The position numbers and the translations under genes are program-made. A stretch of DNA of 64,000 nt. Origin: Elephas maximus indicus. Lineage: Eukaryota; Chordata; Mammalia; Proboscidea; Elephantidae. The stretch spans positions 107,256,823 through 107,320,822 of the forward strand of contig NC_064822.1 of NCBI RefSeq assembly GCF_024166365.1, in the 5' to 3' direction. Numbering within the stretch: position 1 is the first letter of the stretch; each line of letters opens with the position of its first letter. The notes below the pieces were generated by a model that was given only the letters and a program-made list of their open reading frames with translations, was not told the DNA's origin and did not search any database. Shown in pieces: positions 12,639-23,459 of this stretch.

Positions 12639-12780
12639 AACACTTGAGGACCCTGCTACCCCACTTTAAAAAACCTCACCCCATACCTGGCCCTTCCATT
12701 TGGTCTGTGAGCAGAAGCTCCCCCCACCTCACAGTACAGCCTTTGGGCCAGTACCCCACATACCTTATAATCCAACCCCA
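12639..12780 (-). repeat. Second inverted duplication, right arm
   Basis: Partner of 12286-12427 across a 211-bp spacer. Weaker, gapped similarity continues outward for about 20 bases on each side. Confidence 0.85.
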
Positions 12781-12814
12781 CGGAACTTCTCACTAAACAC
12801 CTCAAAGTCTTGCT

Positions 12815-12965
12815 GCCTGAAATATTTCCCCTCCTCTGCCTGGTAAGCTCCTACTCATCCTTCAGAACCCAGCTCAGATGTGCTCTCCTCTGTAAAGCCT
12901 TTCCTAGCTGTCCCCTAACCCCAGGAGAGCTGGTAGCTCCTATGCCAGAGCTCTCCTAATCCTTT
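12815..12965 (+). mobile_element. L2 fragment
   Basis: CTACTCATCCTTCAGAACCC, AGCTCAGATGTGCTCTCCTC and AAAGCCTTTCCTAGCTGTCC. Confidence 0.65.
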
Positions 12966-13710
12966 TTTCTAGGTTCCAGCGATTGAGCCTGCGTCTTAGA
13001 GCCCAAAGGCAGAGGATTCCATCCAGGCCTGCAATGGCCACCCTCTGACTTACCAGCCCCTCTGGAACCCCACTGAGCTTCTCCCCTTCCTAAAGCTTAC
13101 AGACCCAGGGCAGAAGGAGGAACTGGAAATCCAAGTGGCCTGGAGGTCTCCCCACCCCCACCCTGCCCTCACTGGGGCTGGGCCTGACAGGCAATTGCCA
13201 GCACATCTGGTTGTACTTAAATCATCTGAGGCCTGAACTGCTGGGGCATGTTCCTCCTTCTTTCCCCTCTGCCCTGGCCTCCTCTCTTTCCTAAACCTGC
13301 CTTCCAGGTCTCTCCTCCAGGATGCCTTCCCTGATTGGCCCAAACTCTATCCACAGCCCACCCTTTAACCTCCAACTCTCTGGGTCTGAGACTGAGGTCT
13401 GTGAGGATGTGAGAAGGAAGGGGTGTGCACAGCATGGCTCAGTGTGTGGAACCCCATCCTTTCCAAGTATTTGTCCTGCATAGAAATCCTGCTCCCTGGA
13501 CAGCTGACCAAGGGCCCCTCCTCTGCTCCCTTGGCCTTGAGGGTATCTACCTTCAGTTACTGGTGTGTGTAAAGGGGTAAAGACATGTTCCTGCTCCTCT
13601 GATGCTTTGGTTCAGACCCAGCCGGGTTCCTGTAGCAGCTCTTGCTATCAGCCATTTTCTAACAGGCTTAGCTAAACACTAAAGAACAAAAAGGAAATAA
13701 ATACAGAGAA

Positions 13711-13876
13711 TACAAAAAAAAAACAAACCCGTTGCTGTCGAGTTGATTACTAGCAACCCTATAGGACAGAGTAGAACTGCCCCCATAGAGTTTCCAGTGA
13801 GTGCCTGGTGGACTCGAACTGCCAGCCTTTCTAGTTAGCAGCCATAGCACTTAACCACTACGCCACCAGGGTTTCC
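13711..13876 (-). mobile_element. AfroSINE, antisense
   Basis: A-rich start, GTTGCTGTCGAGTTGATTAC, ending CACTACGCCACCAGGGTTTC. Close to consensus. Confidence 0.93.
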
Positions 13877-13949
13877 AGCAAGTATAAAAGATGCAGGCAG
13901 GCAGGTTTGTAAATCTACCATGACCTGCTCCAGCAAGGCTCCGGTTTTC

Positions 13950-14050
13950 ATGTTCACTCATTCATTCATTTATTCAAGAGCATGTACTAGATGCCTAAAA
14001 AAAAGTGTACTAAATTCTGGGAATAGAGACTTGAACAAGACCCCAATGCT
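13950..14050 (-). mobile_element. L2 3' end, antisense
   Basis: CATTCATTCATTTATTCAAG, GTACTAGATGCCTAAAAAAA, GACTTGAACAAGACCCCAAT. Confidence 0.55.
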
Positions 14051-14129
14051 TCCGAGAGAAACTTGAACTCGGTGGGGAAGAGGGACAGGTGAAGGACAAA
14101 TGCAGGATGCTGTGATGGGCCGGAATGGG

Positions 14130-14345
14130 GGAGGCAGTGGGGTGCTGTGGTTGAAGGTCAGGGACCTAGGACTGAATCCTAGCTCCGCCACTTTTCTGCT
14201 GCTCCCTGGGGGAGCCACCTAACCTCCTGCAGCCTCACCTGTAAAAGGGGGATGGTGTGACTTCACAGGATTGTGGTGGGATTCAAATAAGATGTGTGTG
14301 GAAGCACTTGGTAAAGTGCTAAATGAGTTGTTGCTATTATGATTA
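14130..14345 (+). mobile_element. MIR
   Basis: GACTGAATCCTAGCTCCGCC, CAGCCTCACCTGTAAAAGGG and GGATTGTGGTGGGATTC. Confidence 0.8.
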
Positions 14346-14504
14346 GTCTCAGACTTTGCCTGTCTAATCCTCTTTTCTGAGGCCTCAACAGCTGTCTGCC
14401 TACCCTTGAGGGAGCCATGTTGGGGAAACTTCTCTGAGGGGCACCCAGCCCCTAACTCAGCTGGGGTTCTCAGGCACATACGCACACAGCTTGGTTGCTT
14501 AAGT

Positions 14505-14885
14505 ACAATACAGTGTTACAAAAATTATAGATAATATAAAAAATATAAACACAAAATAAAAATTCAAACACCCTCAATCCTACCACCTAGAGGTAACCAC
14601 CGGTGACATTTTGGCGTCTCTATAAATATTTTTTATAACACTGCTTTGTAATCTGCTTTTTTAAATAGGCAAATATTCTGAAAACCTTTTCTTGTCTACA
14701 AATGTATTTATACCACATAATTTTTAGTACCGCTTAATATTCCATCATGTAGACATGCCAGAATTATTTAAGAAGTTCCCTTTGCTGTCGATTTTATTTT
14801 CTGTTAGAAATAAAAGCTTGATGAACAAACTTGTAACAGCCGCCTTCGTGCACGTGTCTAATTATTTCCTTAAGATACACTCCTA
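14505..14885 (-). mobile_element. LINE-like AT-rich fragment
   Basis: AATATTCCATCATGTAGACA, CTGTTAGAAATAAAAGCTTG and TAAGATACACTCCTAGTACT resemble antisense L1/HAL1 3' sequence. Family uncertain. Confidence 0.45.
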
Positions 14886-14989
14886 GTACTGGAGGCTGGC
14901 ATTGCACATTTTTAGCTTTCAGGAGCCACTAACACAGGCCTCTAGGCGGTGCCCTCACCTTTCCTCCAGGCAGCCCTCCCAGACTGGCC

Positions 14990-15310
14990 TTCAGGAGCCC
15001 AGTGCATCCCTCGTGGCCCACACCTTTCCGAGTGGCTTCATCTCTTAGCGTCTGCCCTGCAAGCCCTGAAACTCGCTGCGAAGGCCTCGCTGGAGCAGGC
15101 CAGGAGGGGCCCTGCGTGGAGAGCACAAAGCGGGCTTGTCTGGGGCACCGGACGAGGCCCCGCCCCCTCCGGGCTGCTGGCCGAACATTCCTCCCGGGAT
15201 AATGGCTGCCTCGGGAATCCGGAGAATGAAGGAGGGCTGGTGGTCTCCTGAAGCCGCCTCCCCTCGACCCTCACCAAGTTGTGCCGGTTCCCAAAATGGA
15301 AAGAAGGGGC
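14990..15310. promoter_or_regulatory. CpG-enriched patch with factor-like motifs
   Basis: Local CpG enrichment, with CCCCGCCCCC, ACATTCC (TEAD-like) and CCAAAATGG (YY1-like) near 15160-15300. It is flanked by LINE and SINE sequence. No exon structure is visible, and regulatory function is only suggested by composition. Confidence 0.25.
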
Positions 15311-15520
15311 ACTTTGCATTGGGGGCGGGGTGAGCAGGGGCAGCTGCTGTCCAGGCCTACAGCCCCTCCCCCCTCCTACCGAGCCTAATCCACCCTGAGA
15401 CTTGAACGAGTCCCGCTCAGCCACCCCTCCCTGTGGACCTTGGACAAGTCTTGCTCCCTCTCTAGTTCCTGCTTCCTCAGCTGTAAAATCAGGGATTAAG
15501 TGGTTGCCAAATTCCACGCC

Positions 15521-15672
15521 AGAGCCCTGGTGGTACAGTGGTTAGATCAGCTGCTAACCAAAAGATCGGAAGTTCAAATCCACCAGCCACTGTTTGGAAA
15601 CCCTATGGAGCAGTTCTACTCTGTCCTATGGAGTTGCTATGAGTAGGAACCGATGGCAACAGGTTTGGTTTC
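15521..15672 (+). mobile_element. AfroSINE
   Basis: AGAGCCCTGGTGGTACAGTG head, CTGCTAACCAAAAGATCGG and a GGTTTGGTTT tail. A short TSD (AAATTCC) is visible on both sides. Confidence 0.92.
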
Positions 15673-15699
15673 TTGAAATTCCCCACAGATCTGAAGTGC

Positions 15700-15895
15700 T
15701 GTAATGTAGCGGCTAAGACGCACAGGTTTTGGAGTCAGACTGCCTGAGTTACCCCGTGGTAACTTAACCCCCTGGTCCCTAGCTTCTTCACTTGTAAAAT
15801 GGGTTGATGATAAATACCGACCCCTTTACAGGGCTGTCCTGAGTGAGGATGAGAAGAGTCACAAAGCGGCTGATTTCATCAAAGTCTACTAATCT
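15700..15895 (+). mobile_element. MIR
   Basis: TTTTGGAGTCAGACTGCCTG, CTTCACTTGTAAAATGGGTT, GGGCTGTCCTGAGTGAGGAT. Confidence 0.72.
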
Positions 15896-16209
15896 TAACC
15901 CAGGCCTCTGCTCAAAAGGCTAACTAGTTCTCCTGCCCCACTTCTTTCTCATGCCCAGCCCAGATTGTCCTCATTTTTATTTGAGAAATACAGGCATTTC
16001 CAAGGTAGCCAGCAACTGCTAGGCACCATGGGTGAGATATTTTAATCCCGTTGGAGGATTAGGCCTAACACACTTAAAAGGTGAACAATATGGGTTTTCC
16101 ATAAATGTTTTTAAACTGTTTGCCACAAGCCCCTGCCCAGCCCCTCCAGTTCTCCCTCAAGTGCTTGTTTTCTTCTTCTCGCTCCTCCTCCTCAACCCTG
16201 CTCCTATAA

Positions 16210-16385
16210 AACAAACAAACAAAAAAAAACCACTGCCATGGAGTCGATTTTCCAACTCATAGCGACCCTACAGCACAGAGTAGAACCGCCCAATACAGTT
16301 TCCAAGGAGCGCCTGGCGGACTGGAACTGTGGACCTCTTGGTTAGCAGCTGTAGCAGTTAACCACTACACCACCAGAGAGGGTTC
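16210..16385 (-). mobile_element. AfroSINE, antisense
   Basis: AAACAAACAAACA tail, then CATGGAGTCGATTTTCCAAC, ending ACACCACCAGAGAGGGTTCC. Confidence 0.92.
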
Positions 16386-16533
16386 CTGTTCCTATATTCC
16401 CCTGAATTAAGATCCCCTCTGCCAGTACCAGAAAGCTCCCCTCACCGCAGCTTGTACAATAAGGAACACGCCTGACTAATGCATGAAATCTAAGATGCTG
16501 TCGTTAAGAAGCACTGTTACTTTATGTACCATT

Positions 16534-16670
16534 AACCAAAAAAAAAACAAACTCCCCGTTACCATCTAGTCAATTCCGACTCATAGTGACCCATAGGGTT
16601 TCCAAGGAGCATCTGGTGGATTCGAACTGCGGATCTTTTGGTTAGCAGCAGGAGCTCTTAACCACTACGC
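16534..16670 (-). mobile_element. AfroSINE, antisense, internally deleted
   Basis: ATCTAGTCAATTCCGACTCA joins directly to CCATAGGGTTTCCAAGG, so the usual 'ataggacagagtagaactg' block is missing. Confidence 0.9.
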
Positions 16671-16779
16671 ATCATTACAAGGATAAAAACACTGCTAATT
16701 GAACTGACACAATGATTTCTTATCACTTAGAATTTTTATTTTATCCATATTGAAAAAGCTCTTTCAGATTTATACAGAA

Positions 16780-17004
16780 ATATATTTTTAACATAAATCA
16801 CTCTTGTACATACATAACACGGAAAATATGAATGAGATACATTGCTTAAGGTTTTCTCCAAACTTCTTCATATTCAGAGTCTGATTCTTTGGAATCACTT
16901 TCAGCTCTGTGCTGTCGACATCAGTGTTTTTCAACACAGAAGCATCATCTGGGCCATCACAAGTATTGGTGATATAGCATTTCTTAAAAGAGTGCTTTAC
17001 CAAA
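16780..17004 (-). pseudogene. Possible Tigger/pogo transposase C-terminal fossil
   Basis: The minus-strand frame gives VKHSFKKCYITNTCDGPDD, like the SFKKCGI-N-DG-EDD motif at the C-terminus of Tigger-type transposases. A frameshift leads to an acidic tail ESDSKESDSEYEEVW. An ATAAAATAAAAA stretch follows. Decayed and not a working gene; the assignment rests on motif memory. Confidence 0.35.
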
Positions 17005-17545
17005 TCATCTGTTGCTGCCTTAAAGATTACCCCAAATCTTAGTAGCTTAAAGCAACAAACACTTCTTATCTTAGGGCTTCTATGGGTCAGAAATCTGGGA
17101 GTGGCTTAGCTGGGTGGCTCTGGCTCCAGGTCTCTCAGGAGGCTGCAATCAAGCTGTGGGCTGGGCCTGGCTACAGTCATCTGGGGCTGAAGAATCCACT
17201 TCCAAGTACCCCTTGCGTGATTGTTGGCAGACATCAGTTCCCAAATGACTGTTAACTAGGTTTTATCTAAGTTCTTCATCTCATGGGTCTCCTATTAGGC
17301 TGCCTGAATGTCTCCTTGACATAGCGGCTGGCCTCCCCTACAGCAAGTGGTCCAAGAGAGAGGCCAACGAGCATTTAAGACAGAAGCTTCAGTCTTTTTA
17401 TAACCTAATATCAGAACTGATGTGTCCTGACTTCTGCTATATGCTATTGGTCACACAACCATTGTGGGAGGGGACTATACAAGTGTTTTAATAGCAGGAG
17501 GTAGGGGTTACTGGGAACCATATTGAAGGCTACCTACCCCATCCA
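17005..17545. mobile_element. Old interspersed repeat, LTR-like
   Basis: GTAGCTTAAAGCAACAAACA, CTTATCTTAGGGCTTCTATG, TCTTTTTATAACCTAATATC and TGGGAACCATATTGAAGGCT are a known mammalian repeat pattern. I cannot name the family safely. Confidence 0.5.
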
Positions 17546-18219
17546 CTACTATTGCCTGAATTTCCTTCTAAGCCGCTGACGTACATCCTGAAAGTTTTGA
17601 TGCTAGCAGATGGTTTTGCCAGACACTCAATAAAAGTTTCTAGGTACCAGCCACACTCAGGCAGTGCTTCCACAGTCTTCATGCTTAAAGCAATCCCTGA
17701 TCAGAGGTTCAGGATTATCAGGATTGGCATAGATGCGTCAGGATTTATTCCTAGATTGGACACGGGCTTACCTTCCTCAAGAGAGCAGATCCGTGAACAA
17801 AATTTGAGTTCTGTTAATGAGGAAGAAGCAGACAAAGCAGTCGCTATTGGCTGTTTACCAACAATCATTGCCTTCCTTTCTTGCTAATGGAATCTCAGTT
17901 TTGCTCAGGGACCAGGCTGCCGTGGTCTCCAGAAGAGGCTGAGACACTCCCCAGCCCAAGGGATGAATCATGATTAGTCTGAGGCACCTGTGAAAATTCC
18001 ATTCCCTTTGCCAGTGTTTGGTTTAGGAATAGACATGTGATGTGATTCCGGCCTATGAAACACGAGGAGATATTCTTTAGGAGGACTTCTGGAAAGATTT
18101 CTCAGAAACTCAAGGAGAAACAGCTTTTCTTGGCCTCTGAATGCAGTTGTCTGTTTCTGTTGTCTGGAACTGCAGCATCCATCTTGTGACCTTGAGAAGA
18201 GTCAGGGTGCAGGGACAAA

Positions 18220-18655
18220 AACCAACATAATAAGGATGGTAGAGAAAAAATACTGTAGAATATTCACAAAATGAAATCCTTCTCAGTAATAAAAATGAAT
18301 GAACTACTAGTAAACTCAACAAAATGGATGAATCTCAAAAGTATTGTCTGAAGCAAAAAAGTCAGACCCAAATGGGTACAGACATATTATTCCATTCCAG
18401 TGAAGGTCTAGAATAGGCAAAACCAATCCATAGAGGTAGCAATCAGATCCATGGTTACTGTGGCAGAGGCTGAGAGACAGATTGACTGCAAATAGACAGG
18501 AGGAAACTTTCTGGCATGATGGAAATGTTCTACATCTTGATTGGGATGGTGGCTACCAGGTACATACATTTGTCAAAGCTTATCAAACTGTACTTTTAAA
18601 ACCTGTGCATTCTACTGTATGTAAATTATATGTCGATAAGGTTGAAAAAAAAAGG
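18220..18655 (+). mobile_element. Old L1 3' fragment
   Basis: Sequence of the type AATGAATGAACTACTAGTAA, CAAAATGGATGAATCTCAAA, GATGGAAATGTTCTACATCT, TGTATGTAAATTATATG is the familiar L1M 3' end. It ends in an A-run. Confidence 0.85.
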
Positions 18656-18690
18656 AGAGAGGGAGGGAGGGAAGGAAGGAAGGAAGGACC
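18650..18690 (+). repeat. (GGGA)n/(GGAA)n simple repeat
   Basis: GAGGGAGGGAGGGAAGGAAGG follows the A-rich end of the L1 fragment, a microsatellite grown from its tail. Confidence 0.85.
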
Positions 18691-19499
18691 CTAGTCCTTT
18701 TTAAAATTGTTGAGCCATTGAATTAACCAACCACTCCACCTCAGGACATCTTGTTTTGTGACTAATAAATAAGTGTCCTTTCTATTTAAGCCAGTTTTAA
18801 GTTTGGCCTCCTGTAACTTAAAGCCCAAAGCATCCAACAAATAAGATCCCTCATGTCAAAACGGAGGAGAGGCACAGATCCAGCCTGGGAAACTGTGAAC
18901 TGTGAGGAAAGCTGAGCAGAGAAAAAGACTCTGAAGCTCTGAACATCCCAGCCCACCCTCCGTCCAGACAGACCTGATCTGGTGCGGTCTGCTCCCTGCC
19001 ACCATTGTGGCAAGCCCAGTACAGCTGGGGGTTTCTTACCATTCCTTGACCTTTCCCACCCCCATCTGTAAAATGTCAACTGTAGCAATCAAAAGACCTA
19101 CTCTCAAGTTTCTGGTAAAGATTAAGAGAAAATGCACACAGTGCCTGGCACATAACAAGGGCTCAGTAAGGCTACCTTTGTACCTCACCGGGCCCTGGCG
19201 AGGATGGCCAGGGCCTGAACCAAGCAGAGGTGGGGGGAGGGGTGTTAGGAGAATGGGGGGCAGCATTTAGAAACCTTTAAGAAGCAGATCATGGGACTGT
19301 AAATGATTGATGGCACCAAGGACTCAGGCTTGGGTGACAGTATGGATGGGATTATTCTCAGGCTTTTGGCAAAGATTACTTGCAGTATCTGTTTTTATCA
19401 CTAGTCAATCCTGGTAAAGGGAGATAAGAATCCGGAGGAGGAACAATTTTGAGGTTAAAAAAAAGAGCTTAAGTCGAGTTTAAGGGGCTTATGAGCAGT

Positions 19500-19735
19500 A
19501 CAGAGCGATGGACAAAAAAGCAAAGTCTCTGCCACCGACTAGCTATGTGATCTTGGGCAAGTTACTGCCTCTCTCAGAGCCTCAGTTTCCTCATCTGTAA
19601 AAGGGAGATTCTAAGAATACTTATCTTATTAAGTTGCTATAAAGATTAGATGAACAATATATTTAAGGCACCTAGCATAGTGCCTGGCACATAGCAGGTG
19701 CTCATTATAAACAGTGATAGTTTTCATCATCCCTT
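19500..19735 (+). mobile_element. MIR, nearly full length
   Basis: GTGATCTTGGGCAAGTTACT, CTCAGTTTCCTCATCTGTAA and AGTGCCTGGCACATAGCAGG. Confidence 0.9.
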
Positions 19736-19744
19736 CATTCCCTG

Positions 19745-20075
19745 CTTCAGACGGGAAGCCTTGAGTTGAGCTGCTGCTGCTCCTATAATTACCATCGGTG
19801 ACATATGTGGAGCTTTTCCAGCTTATGCTTCACGCTCTCTTGCCTCAAGCAGGATGTTCTCCTGCAGAGGATTTCCTCCCCTTTCTCTTTGACCTCAACC
19901 CTCCCTTCCTTCCAGTCTCTGTTCCACCCCCCCTCTTCCAGGAAGCCTTCCTTGACTAATGCGTCCATCCATATTCCCTGCCAACCTCTGCACAGCCTCC
20001 CTGCCGGAGCTGGCCTCCCAGCCCAGAGCTCTGTCTCTCCCTCTGTTGCCCATCCCTGCAATAAAGAACATGGGC
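19745..20075 (+). mobile_element. L2-like fragment
   Basis: CTTTGACCTCAACCCTCC, CAGGAAGCCTTCCTTGACTA and ACCTCTGCACAGCC are the L2 pattern. Confidence 0.4.
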
Positions 20076-20599
20076 TTTCCACATTCTGGCTCAGTTAGGG
20101 CCTGGACCCATGGGGATGCTTCCCCAGTAAGGGAAGGATGCTGTCTTCCACTACACCCTTGGTGAATGAGGGCTGGGGAATGGGTGGGAGCTGGTGAGGA
20201 GGAGGCCACACTGCCAGAGTGGCAGCAGACAGGCCAACTAAATCCTTGACCTGTCGTTTAAGGGGTTGGGTAGAGTTCAAAAGAGCACTCCAGACTGAGT
20301 CCCAGCTCGTTCACTCAGCTCAGGGGAATGAAAGGCGGGGTGGGGAGGGGGCCATCTCCCCGAAGAGCCCCTTGGCTTAATCCAACACCCTGAAAACCTG
20401 CAACCACACCCCTATCAGTGTAGAACCCCTCTCTGAGAGAGACAGGGAGACAGGGAGGTGCGAAAGCCAGGCAGCCAGCCAGCCCTCCCACTCCACCACC
20501 TCTCCTGGCAGTGCAGCCTTGGGCCGGTAGTCTCAGTTCACTAAGCCTCAGGTTCCTGTTCTGGAAAATGTCAACTCCAGTAATCAAGATAAAAAACCA

Positions 20600-20812
20600 A
20601 TCAGTAGAAAAGGACATCATGTTTGGTAAAGCAGGGAGCCAATAAAAACAGAAACAAGGAGAACTCTCAGTGAGATGATTGACACAATAGCCACAATGGA
20701 CTCAAACAGACCAGTGATCATGAAGATGACACAGGACCAGGCATTTCCTTCTGTTATATATAAGGTTGCCATGCGTCTGTACCAACTGGACAGCAGCTAA
20801 CAGCAGCAATCC
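20600..20812 (+). mobile_element. RTE/BovB-type LINE 3' end
   Basis: AAAGGACATCATGTTTGGTA, CAATGAGATG-like motif (CAGTGAGATGATTGACACAA), ACACAGGACCAGGCATTTCC, then GTTGCCATGCGTCTGTACC and an AGCAGCTAACAGCAGC end. This resembles the 3' end of the afrotherian RTE element I remember, whose last bases are also the SINE tail here. Confidence 0.7.
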
Positions 20813-21284
20813 AAGGACCTACTCTCAGACTGCTAAAAACAAACCAAATCGAAGCCAGTGCCGCTCGCTGGTGAGGATTAATTAAGAGAAAATAAATGAA
20901 AGCTCTTAGCACAGTGCCCGGCACACAGTAAGGGCTCAGTAAGGCTCCTGGGTGTACTAATTGCAGAGCCTTTTGTTAGGTCCTGGGACCCCTCTCTCTC
21001 CCGCCACCCCACCCCCGCAACTTCGACCAGCTTTTCCAAGGCGGCCCTAGTCGACTCCTCTGCTCTTCCTCTAGAATTTCCCCCTCCCAACCAAAGCCAG
21101 ATCCCAGAACTGGGATGTCTGATGGAATCCCACATGCGGAACAGAGAAAAGTGTCCCTGGTGTAGCCATAAAGGCTAGTCCGGCCTCCTGAGGAGGGCCC
21201 AGCTGGGGTCTAGCTCCCAGCCATCCGCCCGCCTCCACCTACCCCCGGGATCTGGCCACAGGCTACGGCCCAGATTTGCACACT

Positions 21285-21545
21285 GAGAGTGCTATGCAAA
21301 TGAGATGCAAAGCAGACCGAGGCAGCCGTAGGGATTGGCTGACACGGAAGACTTGTCCACCCAATCCTGGGCCGCCGGGCAGCCTCGGCTCCCCCTGCCT
21401 GGGGCATGGTCCCGCCCATAAATCAGCTCCTTCAGCGTTAATGGGTCCTGACTAATTGCCTCGACTTGGGCTCCGGGCTCGGGTCGCCCTCATTAAAATT
21501 CAATCAGGCCTAGCGCTAGGCTATTAAATATTCATTGGGAGAGCT
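21285..21545. promoter_or_regulatory. Compact regulatory-looking element
   Basis: A repeat-free block with a perfect octamer ATGCAAAT (21294-21301), inverted and direct CCAAT boxes near 21333 and 21360, homeodomain-type TAATTG (21453-21458) and ATTAAA sites, and a perfect 12-bp palindrome CCTAGCGCTAGG (21509-21520). The mixture of AT-rich homeodomain sites in a GC-moderate background is typical of conserved enhancers. Conservation itself was not tested. Confidence 0.4.
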
Positions 21546-21549
21546 TCCC

Positions 21550-23030
21550 GAAACCGAGCTGGGGGATGGGGACGGACTGGGTGAGAGGGACTACCCGAAT
21601 CGGCAACACCAGAGGCCCCGCTCTTCCCTAGCACTCTCTCATCTTCTACAACAGCTGCCTGATTTCCATTCCGCTGTGCTGATTTCCCTCTGGAAGTCCT
21701 TGAGCCCTCTCTGGAGATTTGTTGGAGCTTGAGCTACCCTGCAGAAGGAGTGAAGCCCTGGCTCCCTGCGAGTACCCTCCATGCCTGGTCTGCTCACTTT
21801 TCGCCTTGGATCCCTTACCCAGTGCCCACTGTAGGCCTCTCTCAAGACTGGAACCGTAGGTCCCCACAGGAGCAGAATAGTTCCAGGGCACAGATGGCTT
21901 CATCCTTGGCAGAGGCCAGAAGAGGCTCCTAGGTCCCTGGCCCTGCTGCCCTTGCCAGGGGCTTTGATCGAACTACACCAGCCACCTCCATTCTCAGTAT
22001 GGCTAGAGAGAGCATCAGGCTGGACAGCATGGCGTCTGGGCTGGGAGGGGGCAGACAGTACAGTCCTCCTCCCCTCTCCCCTTCCCCCTGGAATGCAGCC
22101 TGTCCGAGCTCCTGAGCCCCTGGCCTGATGCAGGCTGCCTGGAAGTTCTCAAGGAAGGTATGAGGGGAGGAGCTGGGCCCGCGGGCTTTGACGGGGGCAT
22201 TGGGACTGTCAGGGACTTAAGCAGGAAGTATACAGTCCCCCCAATATGCACCATAGTAGGAGTGCTATGAAGAGGTTTTAGCAGGTAGAATGACAGCCAT
22301 GGCCCAAAAGCTGTGGTGAACCACTCAGTTAAGGACTGGGTTTTTTCCTAGCTCTTCCATATGTCTTGAGACGCTTTGCAAACACCCTCAGTCCCTAAGC
22401 CAAGAAGTGTTTGAGTTGGGTGGAGGAAAAAGTAGCAGGGAATATGCTAGGAGAGACCCCATTCCCCTCCCTCTGCTTTTACAGTGATTCCTCAGGAGCA
22501 AACCACCTGCTTACAGGGCTCTTCCCTGCCCCTTGGACTGCCCCATGCCTGGTGTCTGAGGTCTGTGCAAGAAATTAACCCTGTGGGTCATGGGGGAGGC
22601 TAAGGCTAACATGTCCCGAGGGCCCTGGAGTGGGGGCACCTGGGTGTCAGGGGGCCTTTGACCAATGACCCAGTCTCACACCCCTTATCTCTAGCTGCTT
22701 TCCTCAGCCCCTCTCCCATTGGAGGACCCTCACCAAGCTGTCCTCTACCCTCCTTCCCTCCAGAGCCTGACAACTGCCAGAACCATATCCTTGTTCCCTT
22801 CCTGGTTGCCCTGTTCCCCTCTCCTCTATGAAGCCAAATAAAATCTATACACTGTCCACCTGCCAAAATCTTTCTGCCTTCCCCACAATTCCCTGCTTGG
22901 AAAGAGCACAAGCTGACCCAGTTAGACTCCCAGCCGTGCCACTTACCTGCGTGAGACGTTTAGCAAGCCCCTAGAACTCTCTGCGACTCCCTTTCCTCCT
23001 TTCTAACATGGGGATAATTGCCTACCTCCT
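21550..23030. other. Intergenic stretch, nothing recognised
   Basis: GC-moderate sequence downstream of the regulatory-looking element. No convincing exon or young repeat is visible. Confidence 0.45.
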
Positions 23031-23042
23031 AGGTTGTTTCCA

Positions 23043-23210
23043 GGAAACCCTAGTGGCTTAGTGATTAAGTGCTACGGCTGCTAACCAAAGGGGTGGTAGT
23101 TCAAATCTGTCAGGAGCTCCTTGGAAACTCTGTGGGGCAGTTCTACTCTGTCCTATAGGGTCACCGTGAGTCGGAATCAACTTGATGGCATTGGGTTTGG
23201 TTTTGGTTTA
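23043..23210 (+). mobile_element. AfroSINE
   Basis: GGAAACCCTAGTGGCTTAG head and TGGGTTTGGTTTTGG tail. An imperfect TSD, GGTTG(T/C)TTCC, flanks it. Confidence 0.93.
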
Positions 23211-23218
23211 GGTTGCTT

Positions 23219-23417
23219 CCCGGGTGGTGTACACAGTTAAGCACTTGACTGCTAACCAAAAGGTTGTCGGTTTGAACCCACCCAGAGGCACCTGGGGAGG
23301 CAGGCCTGTCAACCTGCTTCCAAAAGGTCACAGTCTTGAAAACCCCATGGAGTAGCTCTACTCTGCACATACGGAGTCTCCATGAATCAGAATCCACTCA
23401 ATTGCAACTAACAACAG
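23219..23417 (+). mobile_element. Older AfroSINE subtype
   Basis: GGTGGTGTACACAGTTAAG head, longer body with CCACCCAGAGGCACC and CCTGCTTCCAAAAGGTCACA, ending CAATTGCAACTAACAACAG. It abuts the previous SINE. Confidence 0.85.
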
Positions 23418-23459
23418 ATTGTTGTGAGGGGTAAATGGGCACAGGGATGTGCCCAATAA

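Noticed and set aside
17552-17887. A 111-codon plus-strand frame
   Set aside because: No recognisable domain, sits among repeat fossils and lacks splice sites or a promoter. It could be a retrocopy remnant, but nothing supports it.
20828-20862. Tiny antisense AfroSINE start (AACAAACCAAATCGAAGCCAG)
   Set aside because: Only about 30 bases resemble the tail; too short to distinguish from chance next to the RTE end.
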